Assembly: GCA_025603075.1 (NCBI GenBank)
Contig: MU626405.1
Coordinates: 1 to 49,186 of the forward strand
Direction of reading: 5' to 3'
Source: Neoconidiobolus thromboides FSU 785
Lineage: Eukaryota; Entomophthoromycota; Entomophthoromycetes; Entomophthorales; Neoconidiobolaceae
DNA length: 49,186 nucleotides
The notes beneath the pieces are model-generated. The model had not been told where the DNA came from, made no database searches, and worked only from the letters and a program-made list of their open reading frames with translations. The position numbers and the translations under genes are program-made. Of the stretch, positions 33,040-43,574 are shown one piece after another. The stretch's first letter is position 1. Each line of letters opens with the position of its first letter.

Positions 33040-34510
33040 CTAAATAGAAAGTGGAGGATTACGTTTTGTCCAGTCATAATAATATAGAACTACTAATAAT
33101 GGTTGACCAATGATACAAAAAGCTAACCAAAATACAACATTACCAGCAGATGTAGTAGGACCACGATACTTAACAATTAAATCCGTAATAATGATTAATG
33201 GTATTTGACCAAGCATACCCCAAAAAGCAAATCCTTGAATTGAATGTACTGAGACACCAAATAATAATTCATGAAATACGGCTGAAAAGAAAAAACTAAC
33301 AGCTACAGCAACCAATTGTGAATAGCCTGCATTGACAACAGGTACATAAACATGTCGTTTCATCCAATTATGGACGGGTTGATTCCATAAACGCCAATAT
33401 TGAGATAATGAAGAGCTATTCCACCATGGTAAATAAAAGTTACGATCCCCAAATTTTAATACCTAAATAAAGATCAATTTAAAACTTAAATTTATAATAA
33501 ATGAATTAACTTACTTCTGCCAAAGCATTAAGAAAAGAATGAAAAAAAGCGTAAAAACCAAGCAACCAAACGATTACAGAGATTGAAGATAACTTTAAAA
33601 CTCTTTCAAAAACAAAAACGGGATTTGGATTATGTACTTGATTTTCTCTAGTAATTGAATTTCTTAAAGTTGGGATAGCGTATTGAACAACCAAGAAATA
33701 CATTAATAAAGTAGATAATGTAAATTCAGCTATCCTTTTGAGTAAAAAGCCAACTCTTATCTTTTCCGTCCTTGGATAACTTGGTTGATAACATAAAGTA
33801 GGCGCCAATAAAAAATAAATAAAATTATTACTAGTTAAATTATTGGGATATTCTATTTCATAAGAATGAATCTTTTCTTTTTTTTCATAAGCGCTTCTTA
33901 AGCTACTATTAACACAAGCAAATGATATCAATTTAAGTGCTGTAATTGAAGAAAATAACATCATAATAAAACCCAAAAAGGGATGAAATAACCAAAAATA
34001 AACGGTATAAGTAGTCATTATCAATACTAAACTAATATTTAAAGTATGTAAATAACGATAAAACCTCTTTTTTTTATCATCTAATATATCCCCTTTTTCA
34101 CTTATCATTAAGCGTTCAATATAAAAACATACATAACTTGAAGCCAATATATATACTCCTAAAACAAAGGTTAATAGCCAATCCAAATCACTAATACTAC
34201 GTTGAGTTGGTAACCTAATTAAAACTCCATATTTCAAAAAGTTTTCCACTATTAAACGTACATTGGTAGCTAATAATAATAACACTATGATAATAAACAA
34301 GATTAGTCACATTATAGATTTAAGTCTAGCATTCAACTTACTAGCCAAAGTAAAAAAACCACGATAATTTTGAGGTGGAGCTTCTTTTGCTAAAATAGAA
34401 TACGAATTATTGACATGTACGGGGAGAGCATGCTTATAAGGAAAAACTTTGACATCTAATTGATATTTTATTTTCTCTTTTTCAGTCCTTTCTGTTTCTT
34501 TAGTGCCCAT
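33040..34510 (-). CDS. Diacylglycerol O-acyltransferase 1 (DGAT1-type MBOAT)
   Basis: Three exons on the minus strand: 34510-34342, 34284-33515 and 33462-33040, 453 aa; introns are 57 and 52 nt (the second donor is placed to keep the frame). A hydrophilic N-terminus precedes NYRGFFTLAMLLLLATNVRL and eight or so membrane segments. DGAT1 signatures include VRLIVENFLKYG, LAPTLCYQPSYPRTEKIR, KFGDRNFYLPWWN, YWRLWNQPVHNWMKRHVY and FFFSAVFHELLFG with the putative catalytic His. The C-terminal stretch VFWLAFCIIGQPLLVVLYYYDW is also typical. It makes triacylglycerol from diacylglycerol and acyl-CoA in the ER. The canonical FYxDWWN reads FYLPWWN. Sterol acyltransferases (ARE type) are relatives, but the FYxxWWN and N-terminal YRGFF motifs favour DGAT1. 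Confidence 0.88.
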
Positions 34511-35166
34511 CTCTTTTTCTTTAGTTATTTTTCAAAAATTGTTTACTTTAAAAACAAATCTTAATTTTGTGATATTTATAGTTAAATTTTTTTAGCATGT
34601 GAAAATCAATGCTTAGCCAGTTGAATCAGAGTTGATAACAAATGCATAATAAATAGTTGAGTTAAGGTTTATCGGATGGCGTATACCAGTAAATTAAAAG
34701 TTAATTATTATATATAATAAACATAATTTGATTGTTTATTTTACTTAAATAAATCATGGAAGTAATAGTTTTAAAGGCTCTTTTAATGCCCTTAAATCTC
34801 CTCCTCTTTATTAAATAATACGCTTATCTAATACTACACCCTTTAAACTCCATTATAATTAACCTTTTTTTTACTGTAATTTATTGTTATTAATTTTACT
34901 CTTTAATTTGTTTTAAAGATAAAAGAATTGTAATATTCATAATATTTTAAATAATATTTTAAATTTAACTTTCGAATGTTTTTTATTCTTAAGAATTTAT
35001 GAAGATTTTAATAATTTTGCTAAATTAGTCAAACTAAAAACATAATTTAAATACTTATTTGTTATTTTATTAATAAAAATAGAAATAGCTTTTGATTACA
35101 ACATAATTGACTTTTGATATTATACAAAACTTATTTCGATAATAAACATTGTTACACTTCCTCAAA

Positions 35167-35271
35167 ATATAGGGATGTATTTTTTTGTTCAAGAATTTTA
35201 CTAACGATTCTTCCACTCAAATAGCATTTAAAAATGGAAAAATAATGAAGTCAAAAAAAATATCCCCGTAT
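35167..35271 (-). mobile_element. MITE-like element, copy 14
   Basis: Inverted copy from atatagggatg to tatccccgtat, flanked by TA. Confidence 0.85.
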
Positions 35272-35650
35272 AAAGTTAACGTAATTCAGTGGAAACAAAT
35301 ATTAGAAGATCTCTGAGACCATTTCAATCCATCTTAACAAATCAAATTTCTCTTTGATATATAAATCAACTATATCATTATAATAAATATATTTTAAATT
35401 CAATATAGTTTATTTGAGTACTTTGAGTTCACCTTATTGCATTTGAATTACTGTTTATAACATCTTGATAGCTCTAACACTCAATTTCAAGCTTTCTATT
35501 ATTTAATGATGCTTTTAATTCAACAATAACTGAGTGTTTTGGGATTAAAAATGTTTTTGAGTTCATTTAGGAGTACTTGAAGTAATTATTCTCTTCCTTG
35601 ACAACAGGTAATTTAGTTATTTTTATACATGATTACCCAGTAATATATAT

Positions 35651-35728
35651 TTTATTGTTATGTACTTTTTTTTGTTGAGTATGTATGATAGTATATTGTT
35701 AACAAAAACAAATTAAAATACTAAAATA
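35651..35728 (-). repeat. Array 3'-flank repeat, unit a
   Basis: A segment with landmarks ttatgtacttttttttgttg, agtatgtatgatag and aacaaaaacaaattaaaata. It aligns in order with 40498-40590 (gtgtatacttttttgtttga, atacaagatag, aaaacaaaaagtaatcaa) and 46966-47045. In the array it lies a few hundred bases beyond the stop end of a gene copy. Confidence 0.65.
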
Positions 35729-35768
35729 TTTTTTTATTAACATTGGGCTTTATTTTAAAGAATATAGC

Positions 35769-35868
35769 ATATGGGGGTACTTTTTGGTTTCATCACTTTT
35801 CCCTTTAAGTACTGTTGAGCAGAAAAAATGCTAGCAAGTTTCTTGAACAAAAAAAGACATTCCCATAC
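35769..35868 (+). mobile_element. MITE-like element, copy 15
   Basis: Plus-oriented copy, about 6 bp shorter than usual because the central cattttttaag block is reduced to ccctttaag. Flanked by TA. Confidence 0.8.
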
Positions 35869-35959
35869 ACTCTTCATTAACATTTAGTGCAATAACAGTT
35901 GGAATGTTTGAATCTTATTTACAATCAATGTTGATACTTTTACAGATTTCTTTTATAAA

Positions 35960-36261
35960 TCAACCAGTTCAATCCATTCTTATATTTTAAAGGCATTAGG
36001 TAAATCTCCGATATTGTCGTCAATATTGTTATAAGCAGCTCCTTTTACTATGGGAATATCATAATAATTTGTATGTAATGTAAATACAATGAGTAGAATG
36101 GCTTAGGGTTATTAATACTCTGTTAGAAAAACACCTATCTTTTATATGTTTCACCAATTGCTGTTAGACCTGATATGATGAGACTCACTTAGTTTGCCCA
36201 AAATGGTCACTACCTTAACTTGACCTTTAGTTTTCTCAACTGTAATACCAGTACTTTCATC
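35960..36261 (-). pseudogene. Array gene copy a (5'-truncated)
   Basis: Minus-strand relic matching the second half of the intact copy at 36508-36972: GITVEKTKGQVKVVTILGKL corresponds to its ILIKTIKDKAKVLVIMFIL block, and the 3' end keeps an NAFK...TG-stop tail. The N-terminal half is absent. A MITE-like copy (36262-36365) sits exactly where the homology stops, and the sequence beyond it is the 3' flank of copy b. Frameshifts and stops interrupt the remainder. Confidence 0.7.
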
Positions 36262-36365
36262 ATGTGAGGGTATTTTTTTAGCTTCATCACTTTTTCTATT
36301 AAGTGCTATTTGAGTGAAAAATTTGTTAGTAAAATTCTTAAACACAAAAATACACTCCCCCATAT
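36262..36365 (+). mobile_element. MITE-like element, copy 16
   Basis: Plus-oriented copy between truncated array copy a and the 3' flank of copy b, ending cccccatat. An apparent minus-strand frame at 36151-36363 starts inside this element and is an artefact of it. Confidence 0.84.
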
Positions 36366-36507
36366 ACTAGAAATTTACTACTAAATAAATAGTTTTATAA
36401 ATGTTAAGCTTTGTAGTTTAAACCTTCATTTGTTATTATATATAATACCACTATATAGTTAGGCTCTAAAATCAATTATTTTGTATAGCAATTGTTTTTA
36501 TTATAAG

Positions 36508-36972
36508 TCAAGCTCTTTCATCAACTCTCATCTTTTTAAAAGTACTTAATAATTTGTCGATATCCGTTAAATTGTTAAGGGTAGCTACTTCTACTACATA
36601 AGTGTTATAAGCTTCTGTATCTAATTCAAATATGGTAGAATATTCTCGAGCCATTAATATTCCATTAGGATAAAGCTTTTCTTGCATAAATTCCTCTAGT
36701 TGATGGCTAGATCTCGAAAGTTCAGATTTATCCAATATAAACATAATAACTAATACTTTAGCTTTATCTTTAATTGTCTTAATTAAAATAGCAGTTCCTA
36801 CACTATCATAATCGTTGATAGGAATTCCAGATTTAATAAAGTAACCATTAAATGGATCTAATCCACTAAATCTTAAAAGAGCAAAGGCTAATCCAGTGAT
36901 CTCACGTTCCCATTTGGCTTCAAGTGCTATATTAGCTGTTGTTAAAAATATCTCTTTTTCCAGTTCATTCAT
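36508..36972 (-). CDS. Array gene copy b: small protein of unrecognised family
   Basis: The only array member with a complete frame: 154 aa, start ATG at 36972, no introns needed. I do not recognise the family with confidence. The protein is mixed alpha/beta looking and soluble, without signal peptide or membrane segment. Blocks shared with its pseudogene relatives are LRFSGLDPFNGYFIK (about 33-47), an ND-rich turn with a following strand (INDYDSVGTAILIK), KAKVLVIMFILDKSELS (about 71-87), HQLEEFMQEKLYPNGILM (about 90-107) and a C-terminal DIDKLLSTFKKMRVDE. In copies c and d the VLVIM site reads LAIEC and LVIEC(K), giving an E-x-K-like motif ahead of a helix and a GxLM strand. This layout resembles PD-(D/E)XK nuclease folds. 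That is a guess, and this intact copy lacks the Glu and Lys. A TATAAAAG lies about 26 bp before the ATG. Confidence 0.6.
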   Translation of the reverse strand: MNELEKEIFLTTANIALEAKWEREITGLAFALLRFSGLDPFNGYFIKSGIPINDYDSVGTAILIKTIKDKAKVLVIMFILDKSELSRSSHQLEEFMQEKLYPNGILMAREYSTIFELDTEAYNTYVVEVATLNNLTDIDKLLSTFKKMRVDERA

Positions 36973-36997
36973 GTTTTTTATTTGTTTTCTTATTACT

Positions 36998-37005
36998 CTT
37001 TTATA
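36998..37005 (-). promoter_or_regulatory. TATA-like box of array copy b
   Basis: TATAAAAG on the minus strand, about 26 bp upstream of the ATG, within a block (ttttgaaggttataaaag) conserved at the same place before copies c and d. Conservation of the block between decayed units supports a shared promoter, although the short distance to the ATG implies a very short leader. Confidence 0.5.
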
Positions 37006-37375
37006 ACCTTCAAAAGATGACTTGTATCCTTAGCTAATACTTTATTGACTAAGGAAGTCAATCTAAAACAGCATCCAATAAGGTAAATGATGAATTTTAA
37101 AGAAACGCATAATAATTGGCAAATAATTAAGTAATAGATGTTAACTTAGTTTTTATTATTTTGGATTATAATAAATATATAGTGTAAGGCTTTTTATCAT
37201 GTAATTTTTTACTCGCATTTTGATGAAAGGATAATATACTAAGAGGCTATTATTATTTAGATTTTTATCCTTATCAAGTTTAAATTAAAGCTTAAGTATA
37301 CCCAATTTATTTTAGAATCAGGTTCCAGTAGCAATATCCTTATGTAGCAGCATCCTCTATTGCAAATCAAGCGCT

Positions 37376-37840
37376 TTAATCAATTCTCATCTTTTTAGAA
37401 ACGTTCAGAAATTCATTGATATGAGTTAAATTATATTATAGATGGCTTCTTATACTACCTGAGCGTCTATATTTAATAAAATATAATGGAGGAGCTTGGA
37501 TTCATTAATACTCTATAAAAAAATCAGTATTTTGTATATACTTGGCTAAATGCTCTTCAGATTTTGTAAAATTTGATTTGTCCCAATTACATTCAATTGC
37601 TAATACTTTGGTCCTATCTGTAGGTTTCTGGACCATAGTATTAGCATATATATTACTATTATAGTCAATATAAATGTTTTTAATACGAAAGCAATCATCA
37701 TTATCTAATCCAATGAATTTCAAAAGAGCAGTCACTAATTCAATGGCATTATCATCCAATCTAGCATAAGGCGCAGTGTTTGTCGTTGTTGTTAATCTTT
37801 CCTTTTGAATTTCATCTATATTTTGATTTTGAGTTTGTAT
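37376..37840 (-). pseudogene. Array gene copy c (frameshifted, start lost)
   Basis: Minus-strand relic of the same small-protein family. The open part reads KFIGLDNDDCFRIKN, then KVLAIECNWDKSNFTKS and EEHLAKYIQN, after which a frameshift separates the GVLMNPSSS block; further stops follow. No ATG precedes the first block in frame. Together with copy d it carries Glu at the E-x-K-like site, but here the Lys position is Asn. Confidence 0.72.
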
Positions 37841-37846
37841 ATTATT

Positions 37847-37855
37847 CTTTTTATA
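37847..37855 (-). promoter_or_regulatory. TATA-like box of array copy c
   Basis: TATAAAAAG on the minus strand in the same conserved upstream block (ttgacaactataaaaag) as for copies b and d. Confidence 0.45.
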
Positions 37856-38261
37856 GTTGTCAAAAGATGAAACTTATATCCTTAGTTAATAATCAACTAG
37901 TTAAAAATATACACTAACCTACTTAATACGCATTAAATACAGTATAGAAAAGACACATATAATTAGTAAACATTACATAATAATTGCTCTTAGTTTTTGT
38001 TAGCTTTGGATTATGATAATAATATGAATTACTGTTAAGACTCTTTTTATTGTAGAAACTGTTTATTATTCTTTAATTGTAATTCCATTTATATTATTAT
38101 AAAAAAATTTAAGTAGTAAAAATATATTAGAAATTCTTAGTTAAGTAAATAATTTTATTAACATTAGGCATTATAAGTCAAATTCTATTTATAGTTATAT
38201 ATATTATCATCTAAATGAAAAACCCTGGTGTAAATATTTTTATATAGCAGGTTTATTTATA

Positions 38262-38726
38262 TCAATCAGCTTCGTTGATTCCTATGGCTTTAAGAATATT
38301 TAATAAATTGTTAGGATCATCAATATTTTTATGGAGGGTCCCTTCTACTATAGGAACACCACTGGCAACTTCAAAGGATTTAAAAACGATAGAGGAGCTT
38401 GGAGACATCAATACTCCATATGGAAAATATTCACCTTGTATAAATCCAGCCAGGTGTCAAGGTCCTGTAAATTGAGACTTTTTATCTGATTTACATTCAA
38501 TAACTAATATTTTAATACTATATTTGTTTGATTCGACCGTAATATTGATGCTTCTATCATCATTATTGCCGATAAGAATTACATATTTAATGAAGTAAAC
38601 ATTAAATGTATCTAATCCGTTAAAGCTCAAAAGAACAAATGCTAATCTAATAACATTGGTTTTCTGTTTGTTTCAAGCCCCTTATTGGCTACTATTAAAA
38701 ACGTTTCTTTCTGTGATTGATTGATC
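38262..38726 (-). pseudogene. Array gene copy d (one stop, one frameshift, start lost)
   Basis: The best-preserved broken copy. Blocks in order: SQKETFLIVANKGL, a one-base frameshift, AFVLLSFNGLDTFNVYFIK, NNDDRSINITVESNK, IKILVIECKSDKK, one TGA, then HLAGFIQGEYFPYGVLMSPS and LLNILKAIGINEAD to the stop. The codon aligned with the start of copy b is ATC instead of ATG. It keeps the complete E-C-K triplet plus an upstream Asp pair, the strongest support for a nuclease-like fold in this family. Confidence 0.74.
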
Positions 38727-38760
38727 TTTTATTTTATTTTAGAAGTATACTTATATTGCT

Positions 38761-38769
38761 CTTTTTATA
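38761..38769 (-). promoter_or_regulatory. TATA-like box of array copy d
   Basis: TATAAAAAG on the minus strand within the conserved upstream block (tttgaaagctataaaaag). Confidence 0.45.
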
Positions 38770-39011
38770 GCTTTCAAAGGATAGCTTATATCAATAGCTA
38801 ATACTTAATTAAGCCAGTAAGTTAATCTAAGGCAATAAACAGCAAAAGCACCGTTAGGCGCTATAAAAACATATTACAACTGTACCATCATCAAATGGTT
38901 ATTATCAAGTTAGCCGGTCATTACTCATAGATGTTAAAAACCATTGGAATGGTTATAGTAAGTATTTACATTGTACGGACTATAATTACCTTGTGGTTAT
39001 CAAAAGTTTAA

Positions 39012-39117
39012 ATATGGGGATGTATTTTTGTGTTTAAGAATTTTACTAACAATCTTTTCACTCAAATAATGCTTAAAAGATGGAAAAAGTAATTAGGCCA
39101 AAAAAACATCCCCATAT
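39012..39117 (-). mobile_element. MITE-like element, copy 17
   Basis: A full-length, consensus-like copy of 106 bp (atatggggatgtatttttg ... aaaaaacatccccatat) flanked by TA. It lies in the 3' flank of array copy e, at a position equivalent to element copy 16 in the flank of copy b but in the opposite orientation. Confidence 0.9.
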
Positions 39118-39256
39118 ACTGAAAATTTAATATTAAATAAATAGCTTTACTAATATGAAGTTTATAATTTAAATCTGTTTATAAATGTGTATGATATTAT
39201 TTCAAATTTAAGTTCCAGTAGCAGCATTTTTATATAACAGTTTTCTTTATTATAGG

Positions 39257-39701
39257 TCAACCGGTTCTATCAGTTCCCATGCTTTTAAGAGCATTCAATA
39301 AAACATCAAAATCTGTTACATTGTTACATGTAACATTTTCTACAATAGAGACGTTGGGGAAATCAACATTCAAAGTAGACATAGTAGGAGAATTCGGAGT
39401 CATTAATATTCCCTTATGATAAAGCTTACTTTGCATATAACCCACCGGTTGTTGTTTGAATCCTATGATTTAATACTCACCTAATTTACACATAATAATC
39501 AACGCTTTATCTTCATCTTTAATTATTTTGGGTACAATATCAGACCCATCATTATTCCCATTATTGAGCTTTAGACATAGTTGTGTAACCATTATGATAA
39601 CATAGTCCACTAAATTCTAAAAAACAAAATGTCAATACAATAGTATCACCATTTGATCTAGTACTAAACGCTTTATTTATTATAGTCATCAAAATCTCCA
39701 T
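39257..39701 (-). pseudogene. Array gene copy e (broken)
   Basis: Minus-strand relic. The N-terminal part reads ILMTIINKAF and FLEFSGL; after a shift come KALIIMCKL and, after another, QQPVGYMQSKLYHKGILMTP and DFDVLLNALKSMGTDRTG to a TGA. Like copy b it has Met rather than Glu at the E-x-K-like position. The upstream region resembles that of copy h (GTTTGTAGGA block), suggesting e and h form a subgroup. Confidence 0.7.
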
Positions 39702-40259
39702 CTGTGAATCGTTTATCCTTTATTTTATATTAGACTTTGTTTTTTATTTTGTTTGTAGGAGAGTAAAAATTAAAAACAAACCTTACTCAATAGTCAATTG
39801 CTTAAAAAGAAATACTTATCGTAATCAACTGCTATTTTTATATCTGCCAAGCTAAACCATAAATAATACAAAAAACTCAACATAATGAAATAAAGTCAAT
39901 ACATGACAAAAAGATCTAATCAAATACCTGTTACTTGGTCTATTTCACATTAATTATTATATTTTTCTGACAAATTTAGCTAAAAATATGATGGTTAATA
40001 TGAAACAGACCAAGTATTACTTTAATAAAATGGTAACTATATTTTATGGCATACTTAATTATAGCACCATATAACATAACTAATTCTGATGGTACACATT
40101 AAGATAACCCCTTAGGTCTATGGGAAACTGAAATAATCGTAGCATAAATAACCACTAAAAGATATAAAGAGTGTTTCTATACGATAGCCTTTTGAATATA
40201 TTATTAAAATAGTAATCGAATTGTTATTATAGTAGCTACCTTTTTTATATAATTCGATC

Positions 40260-40440
40260 TATCTTAATATGTAAGGATCTACTTTCTGTATCTGAACCCG
40301 CTAGTTACATCCTGAAAGCTTTTAGATATTCTCTTAAGCCTCCCACCCACTATGATGTGGTTCCAATTTACCTAATAATTCGGTGTTCTTGGAATTGAAT
40401 ATTGGTTTTGACTTCACTGAAAGATATGAAAAAGAGATAC
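40260..40440 (-). other. Less AT-rich patch, possible coding relic
   Basis: Between array copies e and f the composition is visibly less AT-rich. A minus-strand frame reads EVKTNIQFQEHRIIR, then WVGGLREYLKAFRM and LAGSDTESRSLHIKIDRII with three stops between the pieces. It looks like decayed protein-coding sequence, but I cannot assign it to a family. Confidence 0.3.
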
Positions 40441-40497
40441 ATTTTTCATTGAAAATAAACATTTTAGTATTTTATTTATTCATAATTACTAAACAAC

Positions 40498-40590
40498 ATG
40501 GTTTTTATTGGTGTATACTTTTTTGTTTGATATACAAGATAGTTCCTTCGCTTTAATAAAACAAAAAGTAATCAAGAATAAAAAACATAT
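40498..40590 (-). repeat. Array 3'-flank repeat, unit f
   Basis: Homologous to 35651-35728 and 46966-47045 (shared landmarks gtgtatacttttttgtttga, atacaagatag, aaaacaaaaagtaatcaagaa). Lies beyond the stop end of array copy f. Confidence 0.65.
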
Positions 40591-40700
40591 AACACTCTGG
40601 CTGTTTTTTTGAATAACAAATTACTTTAGTGCTATTTCCAGTACAAAGTTTTGTATGTGTTCATTATCAATACTTTTGTATGATCTTTCATTACTGTAAA

Positions 40701-41161
40701 TCAAACAGATTGATCGATTCTCATGTTTTTTGAGAGATTATATAATGTATCAATACAGCTCATATTATGATAAGTAGCTCCTTATATTATAACAACATCT
40801 TGGGCCTCTATATATAGCTTGAGTATTTTGGAATGCCTTCGAGTCATCAATATTCTGTCGAAAGAAAATTTACTTTAGATATATCTTATAATTTGTTGCT
40901 TAAGACTAGTAAGATGAGATTCATCTAGTTCACATAAAATAACCGCAGCTTTAGCCTGAGTTTAATTCTCTCGACCATAATACCAATATTATTATGATTG
41001 TTACTATTGGCCTTACTTTTAGATTTACAAGTATAAGTATTAGAAGGAACTAATCCACTAAAATTTAAAGAAGTATATACTAAGCTACTGACTTCCTTTT
41101 CCATCTAGTATAGAGTACTTTGTTAGATATCATTATTATTATCTCTATATGAACGGTTCAT
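40701..41161 (-). pseudogene. Array gene copy f (multiply broken)
   Basis: Relic beginning with a conserved ATG context (MNRSYRD, compare MNELEKE of copy b) and interrupted soon after by TAA. Later blocks in shifted frames: SLNFSGLVPSN, AVILCELDESHLTSLKQQII and a C-terminal TLYNLSKNMRIDQ before the stop. The upstream block with gatggcttgtatcctcagttg matches that of copy b. A plus-strand frame at 41149-41388 across this region is incidental. Confidence 0.68.
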
Positions 41162-41614
41162 GTTTATTTTACGTTAACGTTTATTTTATTGCTCTATTTA
41201 TACCTTTTAAAAGATGGCTTGTATCCTCAGTTGCTAAACTGATTAAAAAGTTAAGTCAATCTAAAACAGTACGCAGAAAAACTAATATTAAATACTGTAA
41301 AAAATATAGTGGGGTTTATAAACTATTATACAATTGTTATCCAATATGTATTCTATTACTCTCAAATTATAATCGTGATATGAACTAACTTTTTAATTCT
41401 TTATATTATATCAATTTTTATCGAATCTTAATTTCAATTATATTTATATTATTTTCTGTCAAGTATTTTAAATATTAATCACTTTTTCAACGTTATACTT
41501 TAAACTTTGAAATTTTATTATAAATTTAAATAGAGGTTATTTGAGAATTAAATTTCAATATCAATCTATTTACTCTATCATTATCTAATATAAATTAAAC
41601 AGTTTTATTGGTTT

Positions 41615-42030
41615 TCATACCTCTTTGAAAGCATTAGATAATTCATCCATGTGGAAAATAATACTGTAAGAGATTCCTTCTACTATAAGGGCATCTTAAT
41701 ATTTTTACTTAATATAAACAAATTGGCAAACTTTGGATCCATAAATGCACCATTAAGGAAAAATTATACTTGATATTAGGTTAATAGTTGTTAAAACTTT
41801 AATTAAATTTGCCTAGCTTATGCACAAGAAATAATACTTTGACTTCATTCTTAATTACTTTAATCGTAATGCAGTCTACTTTGTTATTTTTAAATAAATG
41901 TGGTCTTTATCTGCAACTAAGTAGCTGCTCATCTAATCCAATCTAATTCAGTATAATACAACAAAAGTCCCACCAATTCATTGATATCGCTTTCACATCC
42001 ACCATCATTTGCATGTCTAATCATAATAAA
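41615..42030 (-). pseudogene. Array gene copy g (highly decayed)
   Basis: Recognised mainly from nucleotide similarity and position: a VKVLFLVHKLGKF segment at the site of KVLVIMFILDKS, and an end with NAFKEV-stop. Many stops and frameshifts. The upstream flank (aatctttagctatcgactaattgatt) matches other units. Confidence 0.55.
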
Positions 42031-42788
42031 TAACTTTTTTCTTCATAGCTGGCTTATTTTCTATATTCAAAGTTACTTCACTACTTTTTCATAATTTATA
42101 AAAACAGTAAGACAAATCTTTAGCTATCGACTAATTGATTAATCCACCAAGAGCATATGCCGTATGTATACGCAAAAAAATTTGACTTTAAGCAATTGTA
42201 CAGAGTTTAAACTTTTAATACAAAATTTCAAAATTTAGAGCCTGGGAAGTTGTATAAACTAACTATTAAAGCAAAAAAATTGATGGCAGGAAAATTGATA
42301 CTTTTTGATTTTGATTTATGATAGTTGACAAGTTATAAAAAAAAGTTGGTATAAAACAATACGCAGTAAAAGCAAAAGAGAAAGTTCACGTAACTAATCA
42401 AATCAGTCAATTACTCTAGAGCAAAAACCTTAAGAATTTATTTTTTTTTGTTTACTTTTGAGTGATACTGTATAAAGTACTGTACAAAACACCACTAGTA
42501 TATTTTAATTTTAAGTTATCTGCTAAGTTTTGTTTTTATTGTATAAAATAACGCTATATATTTAGTAACAATTAAGTTATTAGAAAAGCGCTTGAGTTTG
42601 AGACATTTAAAGTGATAGGATAATTAAGCACAAAAGTAATTAAATGATTACTTTTTAATTGTTTAAAAAAATATTACATATCTCACTATTATTTACCATA
42701 ACAATTAAAAACCTTAAAGTTTGTTTAAAAATAAGTATCAATCGTTTTATATGGCAATAGAACTTTACTATAAATCAATTATTAATTT

Positions 42789-43205
42789 TCATACCTTTAA
42801 AAAACTTAATAGATTATCAACACCAACTATATTATTACAAGTGGCCCTTTCTATTATAGCAGTACTATGAGCATTTTTACTTAATGTGAACATAGTAAGG
42901 AAGCTTGGAGTTATCAATATTCTATTAAGATAAAGCTCTATTTATATATATATCCTGTTAGCAGTTGTTTAGATCTTACATGCTTAGGTTCATCTAGTTT
43001 GCATAAAATAATGATATTTTAACTCTATCTTCAATTGTATTAACCATGAATCCAGTACATCCTGTATTTTTATCATCAATATGAACTCCACTTTTAGTAA
43101 GATGACAATTGGGAGATTTAATCTACTAAATTCAAAAAGAACAAATGTCAACTTAATGATTTTGCTTTCTAATCTAACATCAAGTGCAATTCGATCATCT
43201 TTTAC
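42789..43205 (-). pseudogene. Array gene copy h (highly decayed)
   Basis: Relic with IILCKLDEPKHVRSKQLLTGYI in one frame and a truncated C-terminal region. Stops and shifts throughout. Its upstream block (atttgtaggaagatcaaagattaaa) resembles those of copy e and of the sequence upstream of the Ca2+-ATPase. Confidence 0.6.
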
Positions 43206-43574
43206 TTATTCCTAAACTTATTTTATTCTTATTTGTAGGAAGATCAAAGATTAAACAGCCTTTGTTCAAACTCAGTTGATTAAAAGAGAGTCACCATGAT
43301 CAATTGTATTTTTATATATGTCAAGTTGTTATAAATGATACAATAAATTCGTTAGGAATATTTTTTAGTTTCATCCATTTGTCTTTTTATGCAATGAAAA
43401 AAATAGCAATTTATCAATATTTAAAAATAAGATGTACCTATATTATTAATAAACTAATAAATAATATAGATAGTAAACGTTTATCGTTATTTATTCTATT
43501 AAGAATTAAGATATATTTATTTTCAACTACAATGCGATTAATTTATAATATGGTATGACTTAAGCTAGTTCAAC

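Larger units (their letters stand above)
34511..35959. other. Intergenic region with two MITE-like copies and the edge of the tandem array
   Basis: No gene. Element copies lie at 35167-35271 (inverted) and 35769-35868. Sequence from about 35651 onward matches the 3' flank of other array units (see the repeat at 40498 and 46966). Confidence 0.6.

Noticed and set aside
36151-36363. Minus-strand frame apparently fusing a new N-terminus to an array protein
   Set aside because: The N-terminal part is translated from element copy 16; only the second half belongs to array copy a.
43304-43558. Plus-strand open frame of 84 codons downstream of the Ca2+-ATPase
   Set aside because: Lies in array-type flank sequence, has low-complexity Ile/Tyr/Asn content and no recognisable domain.
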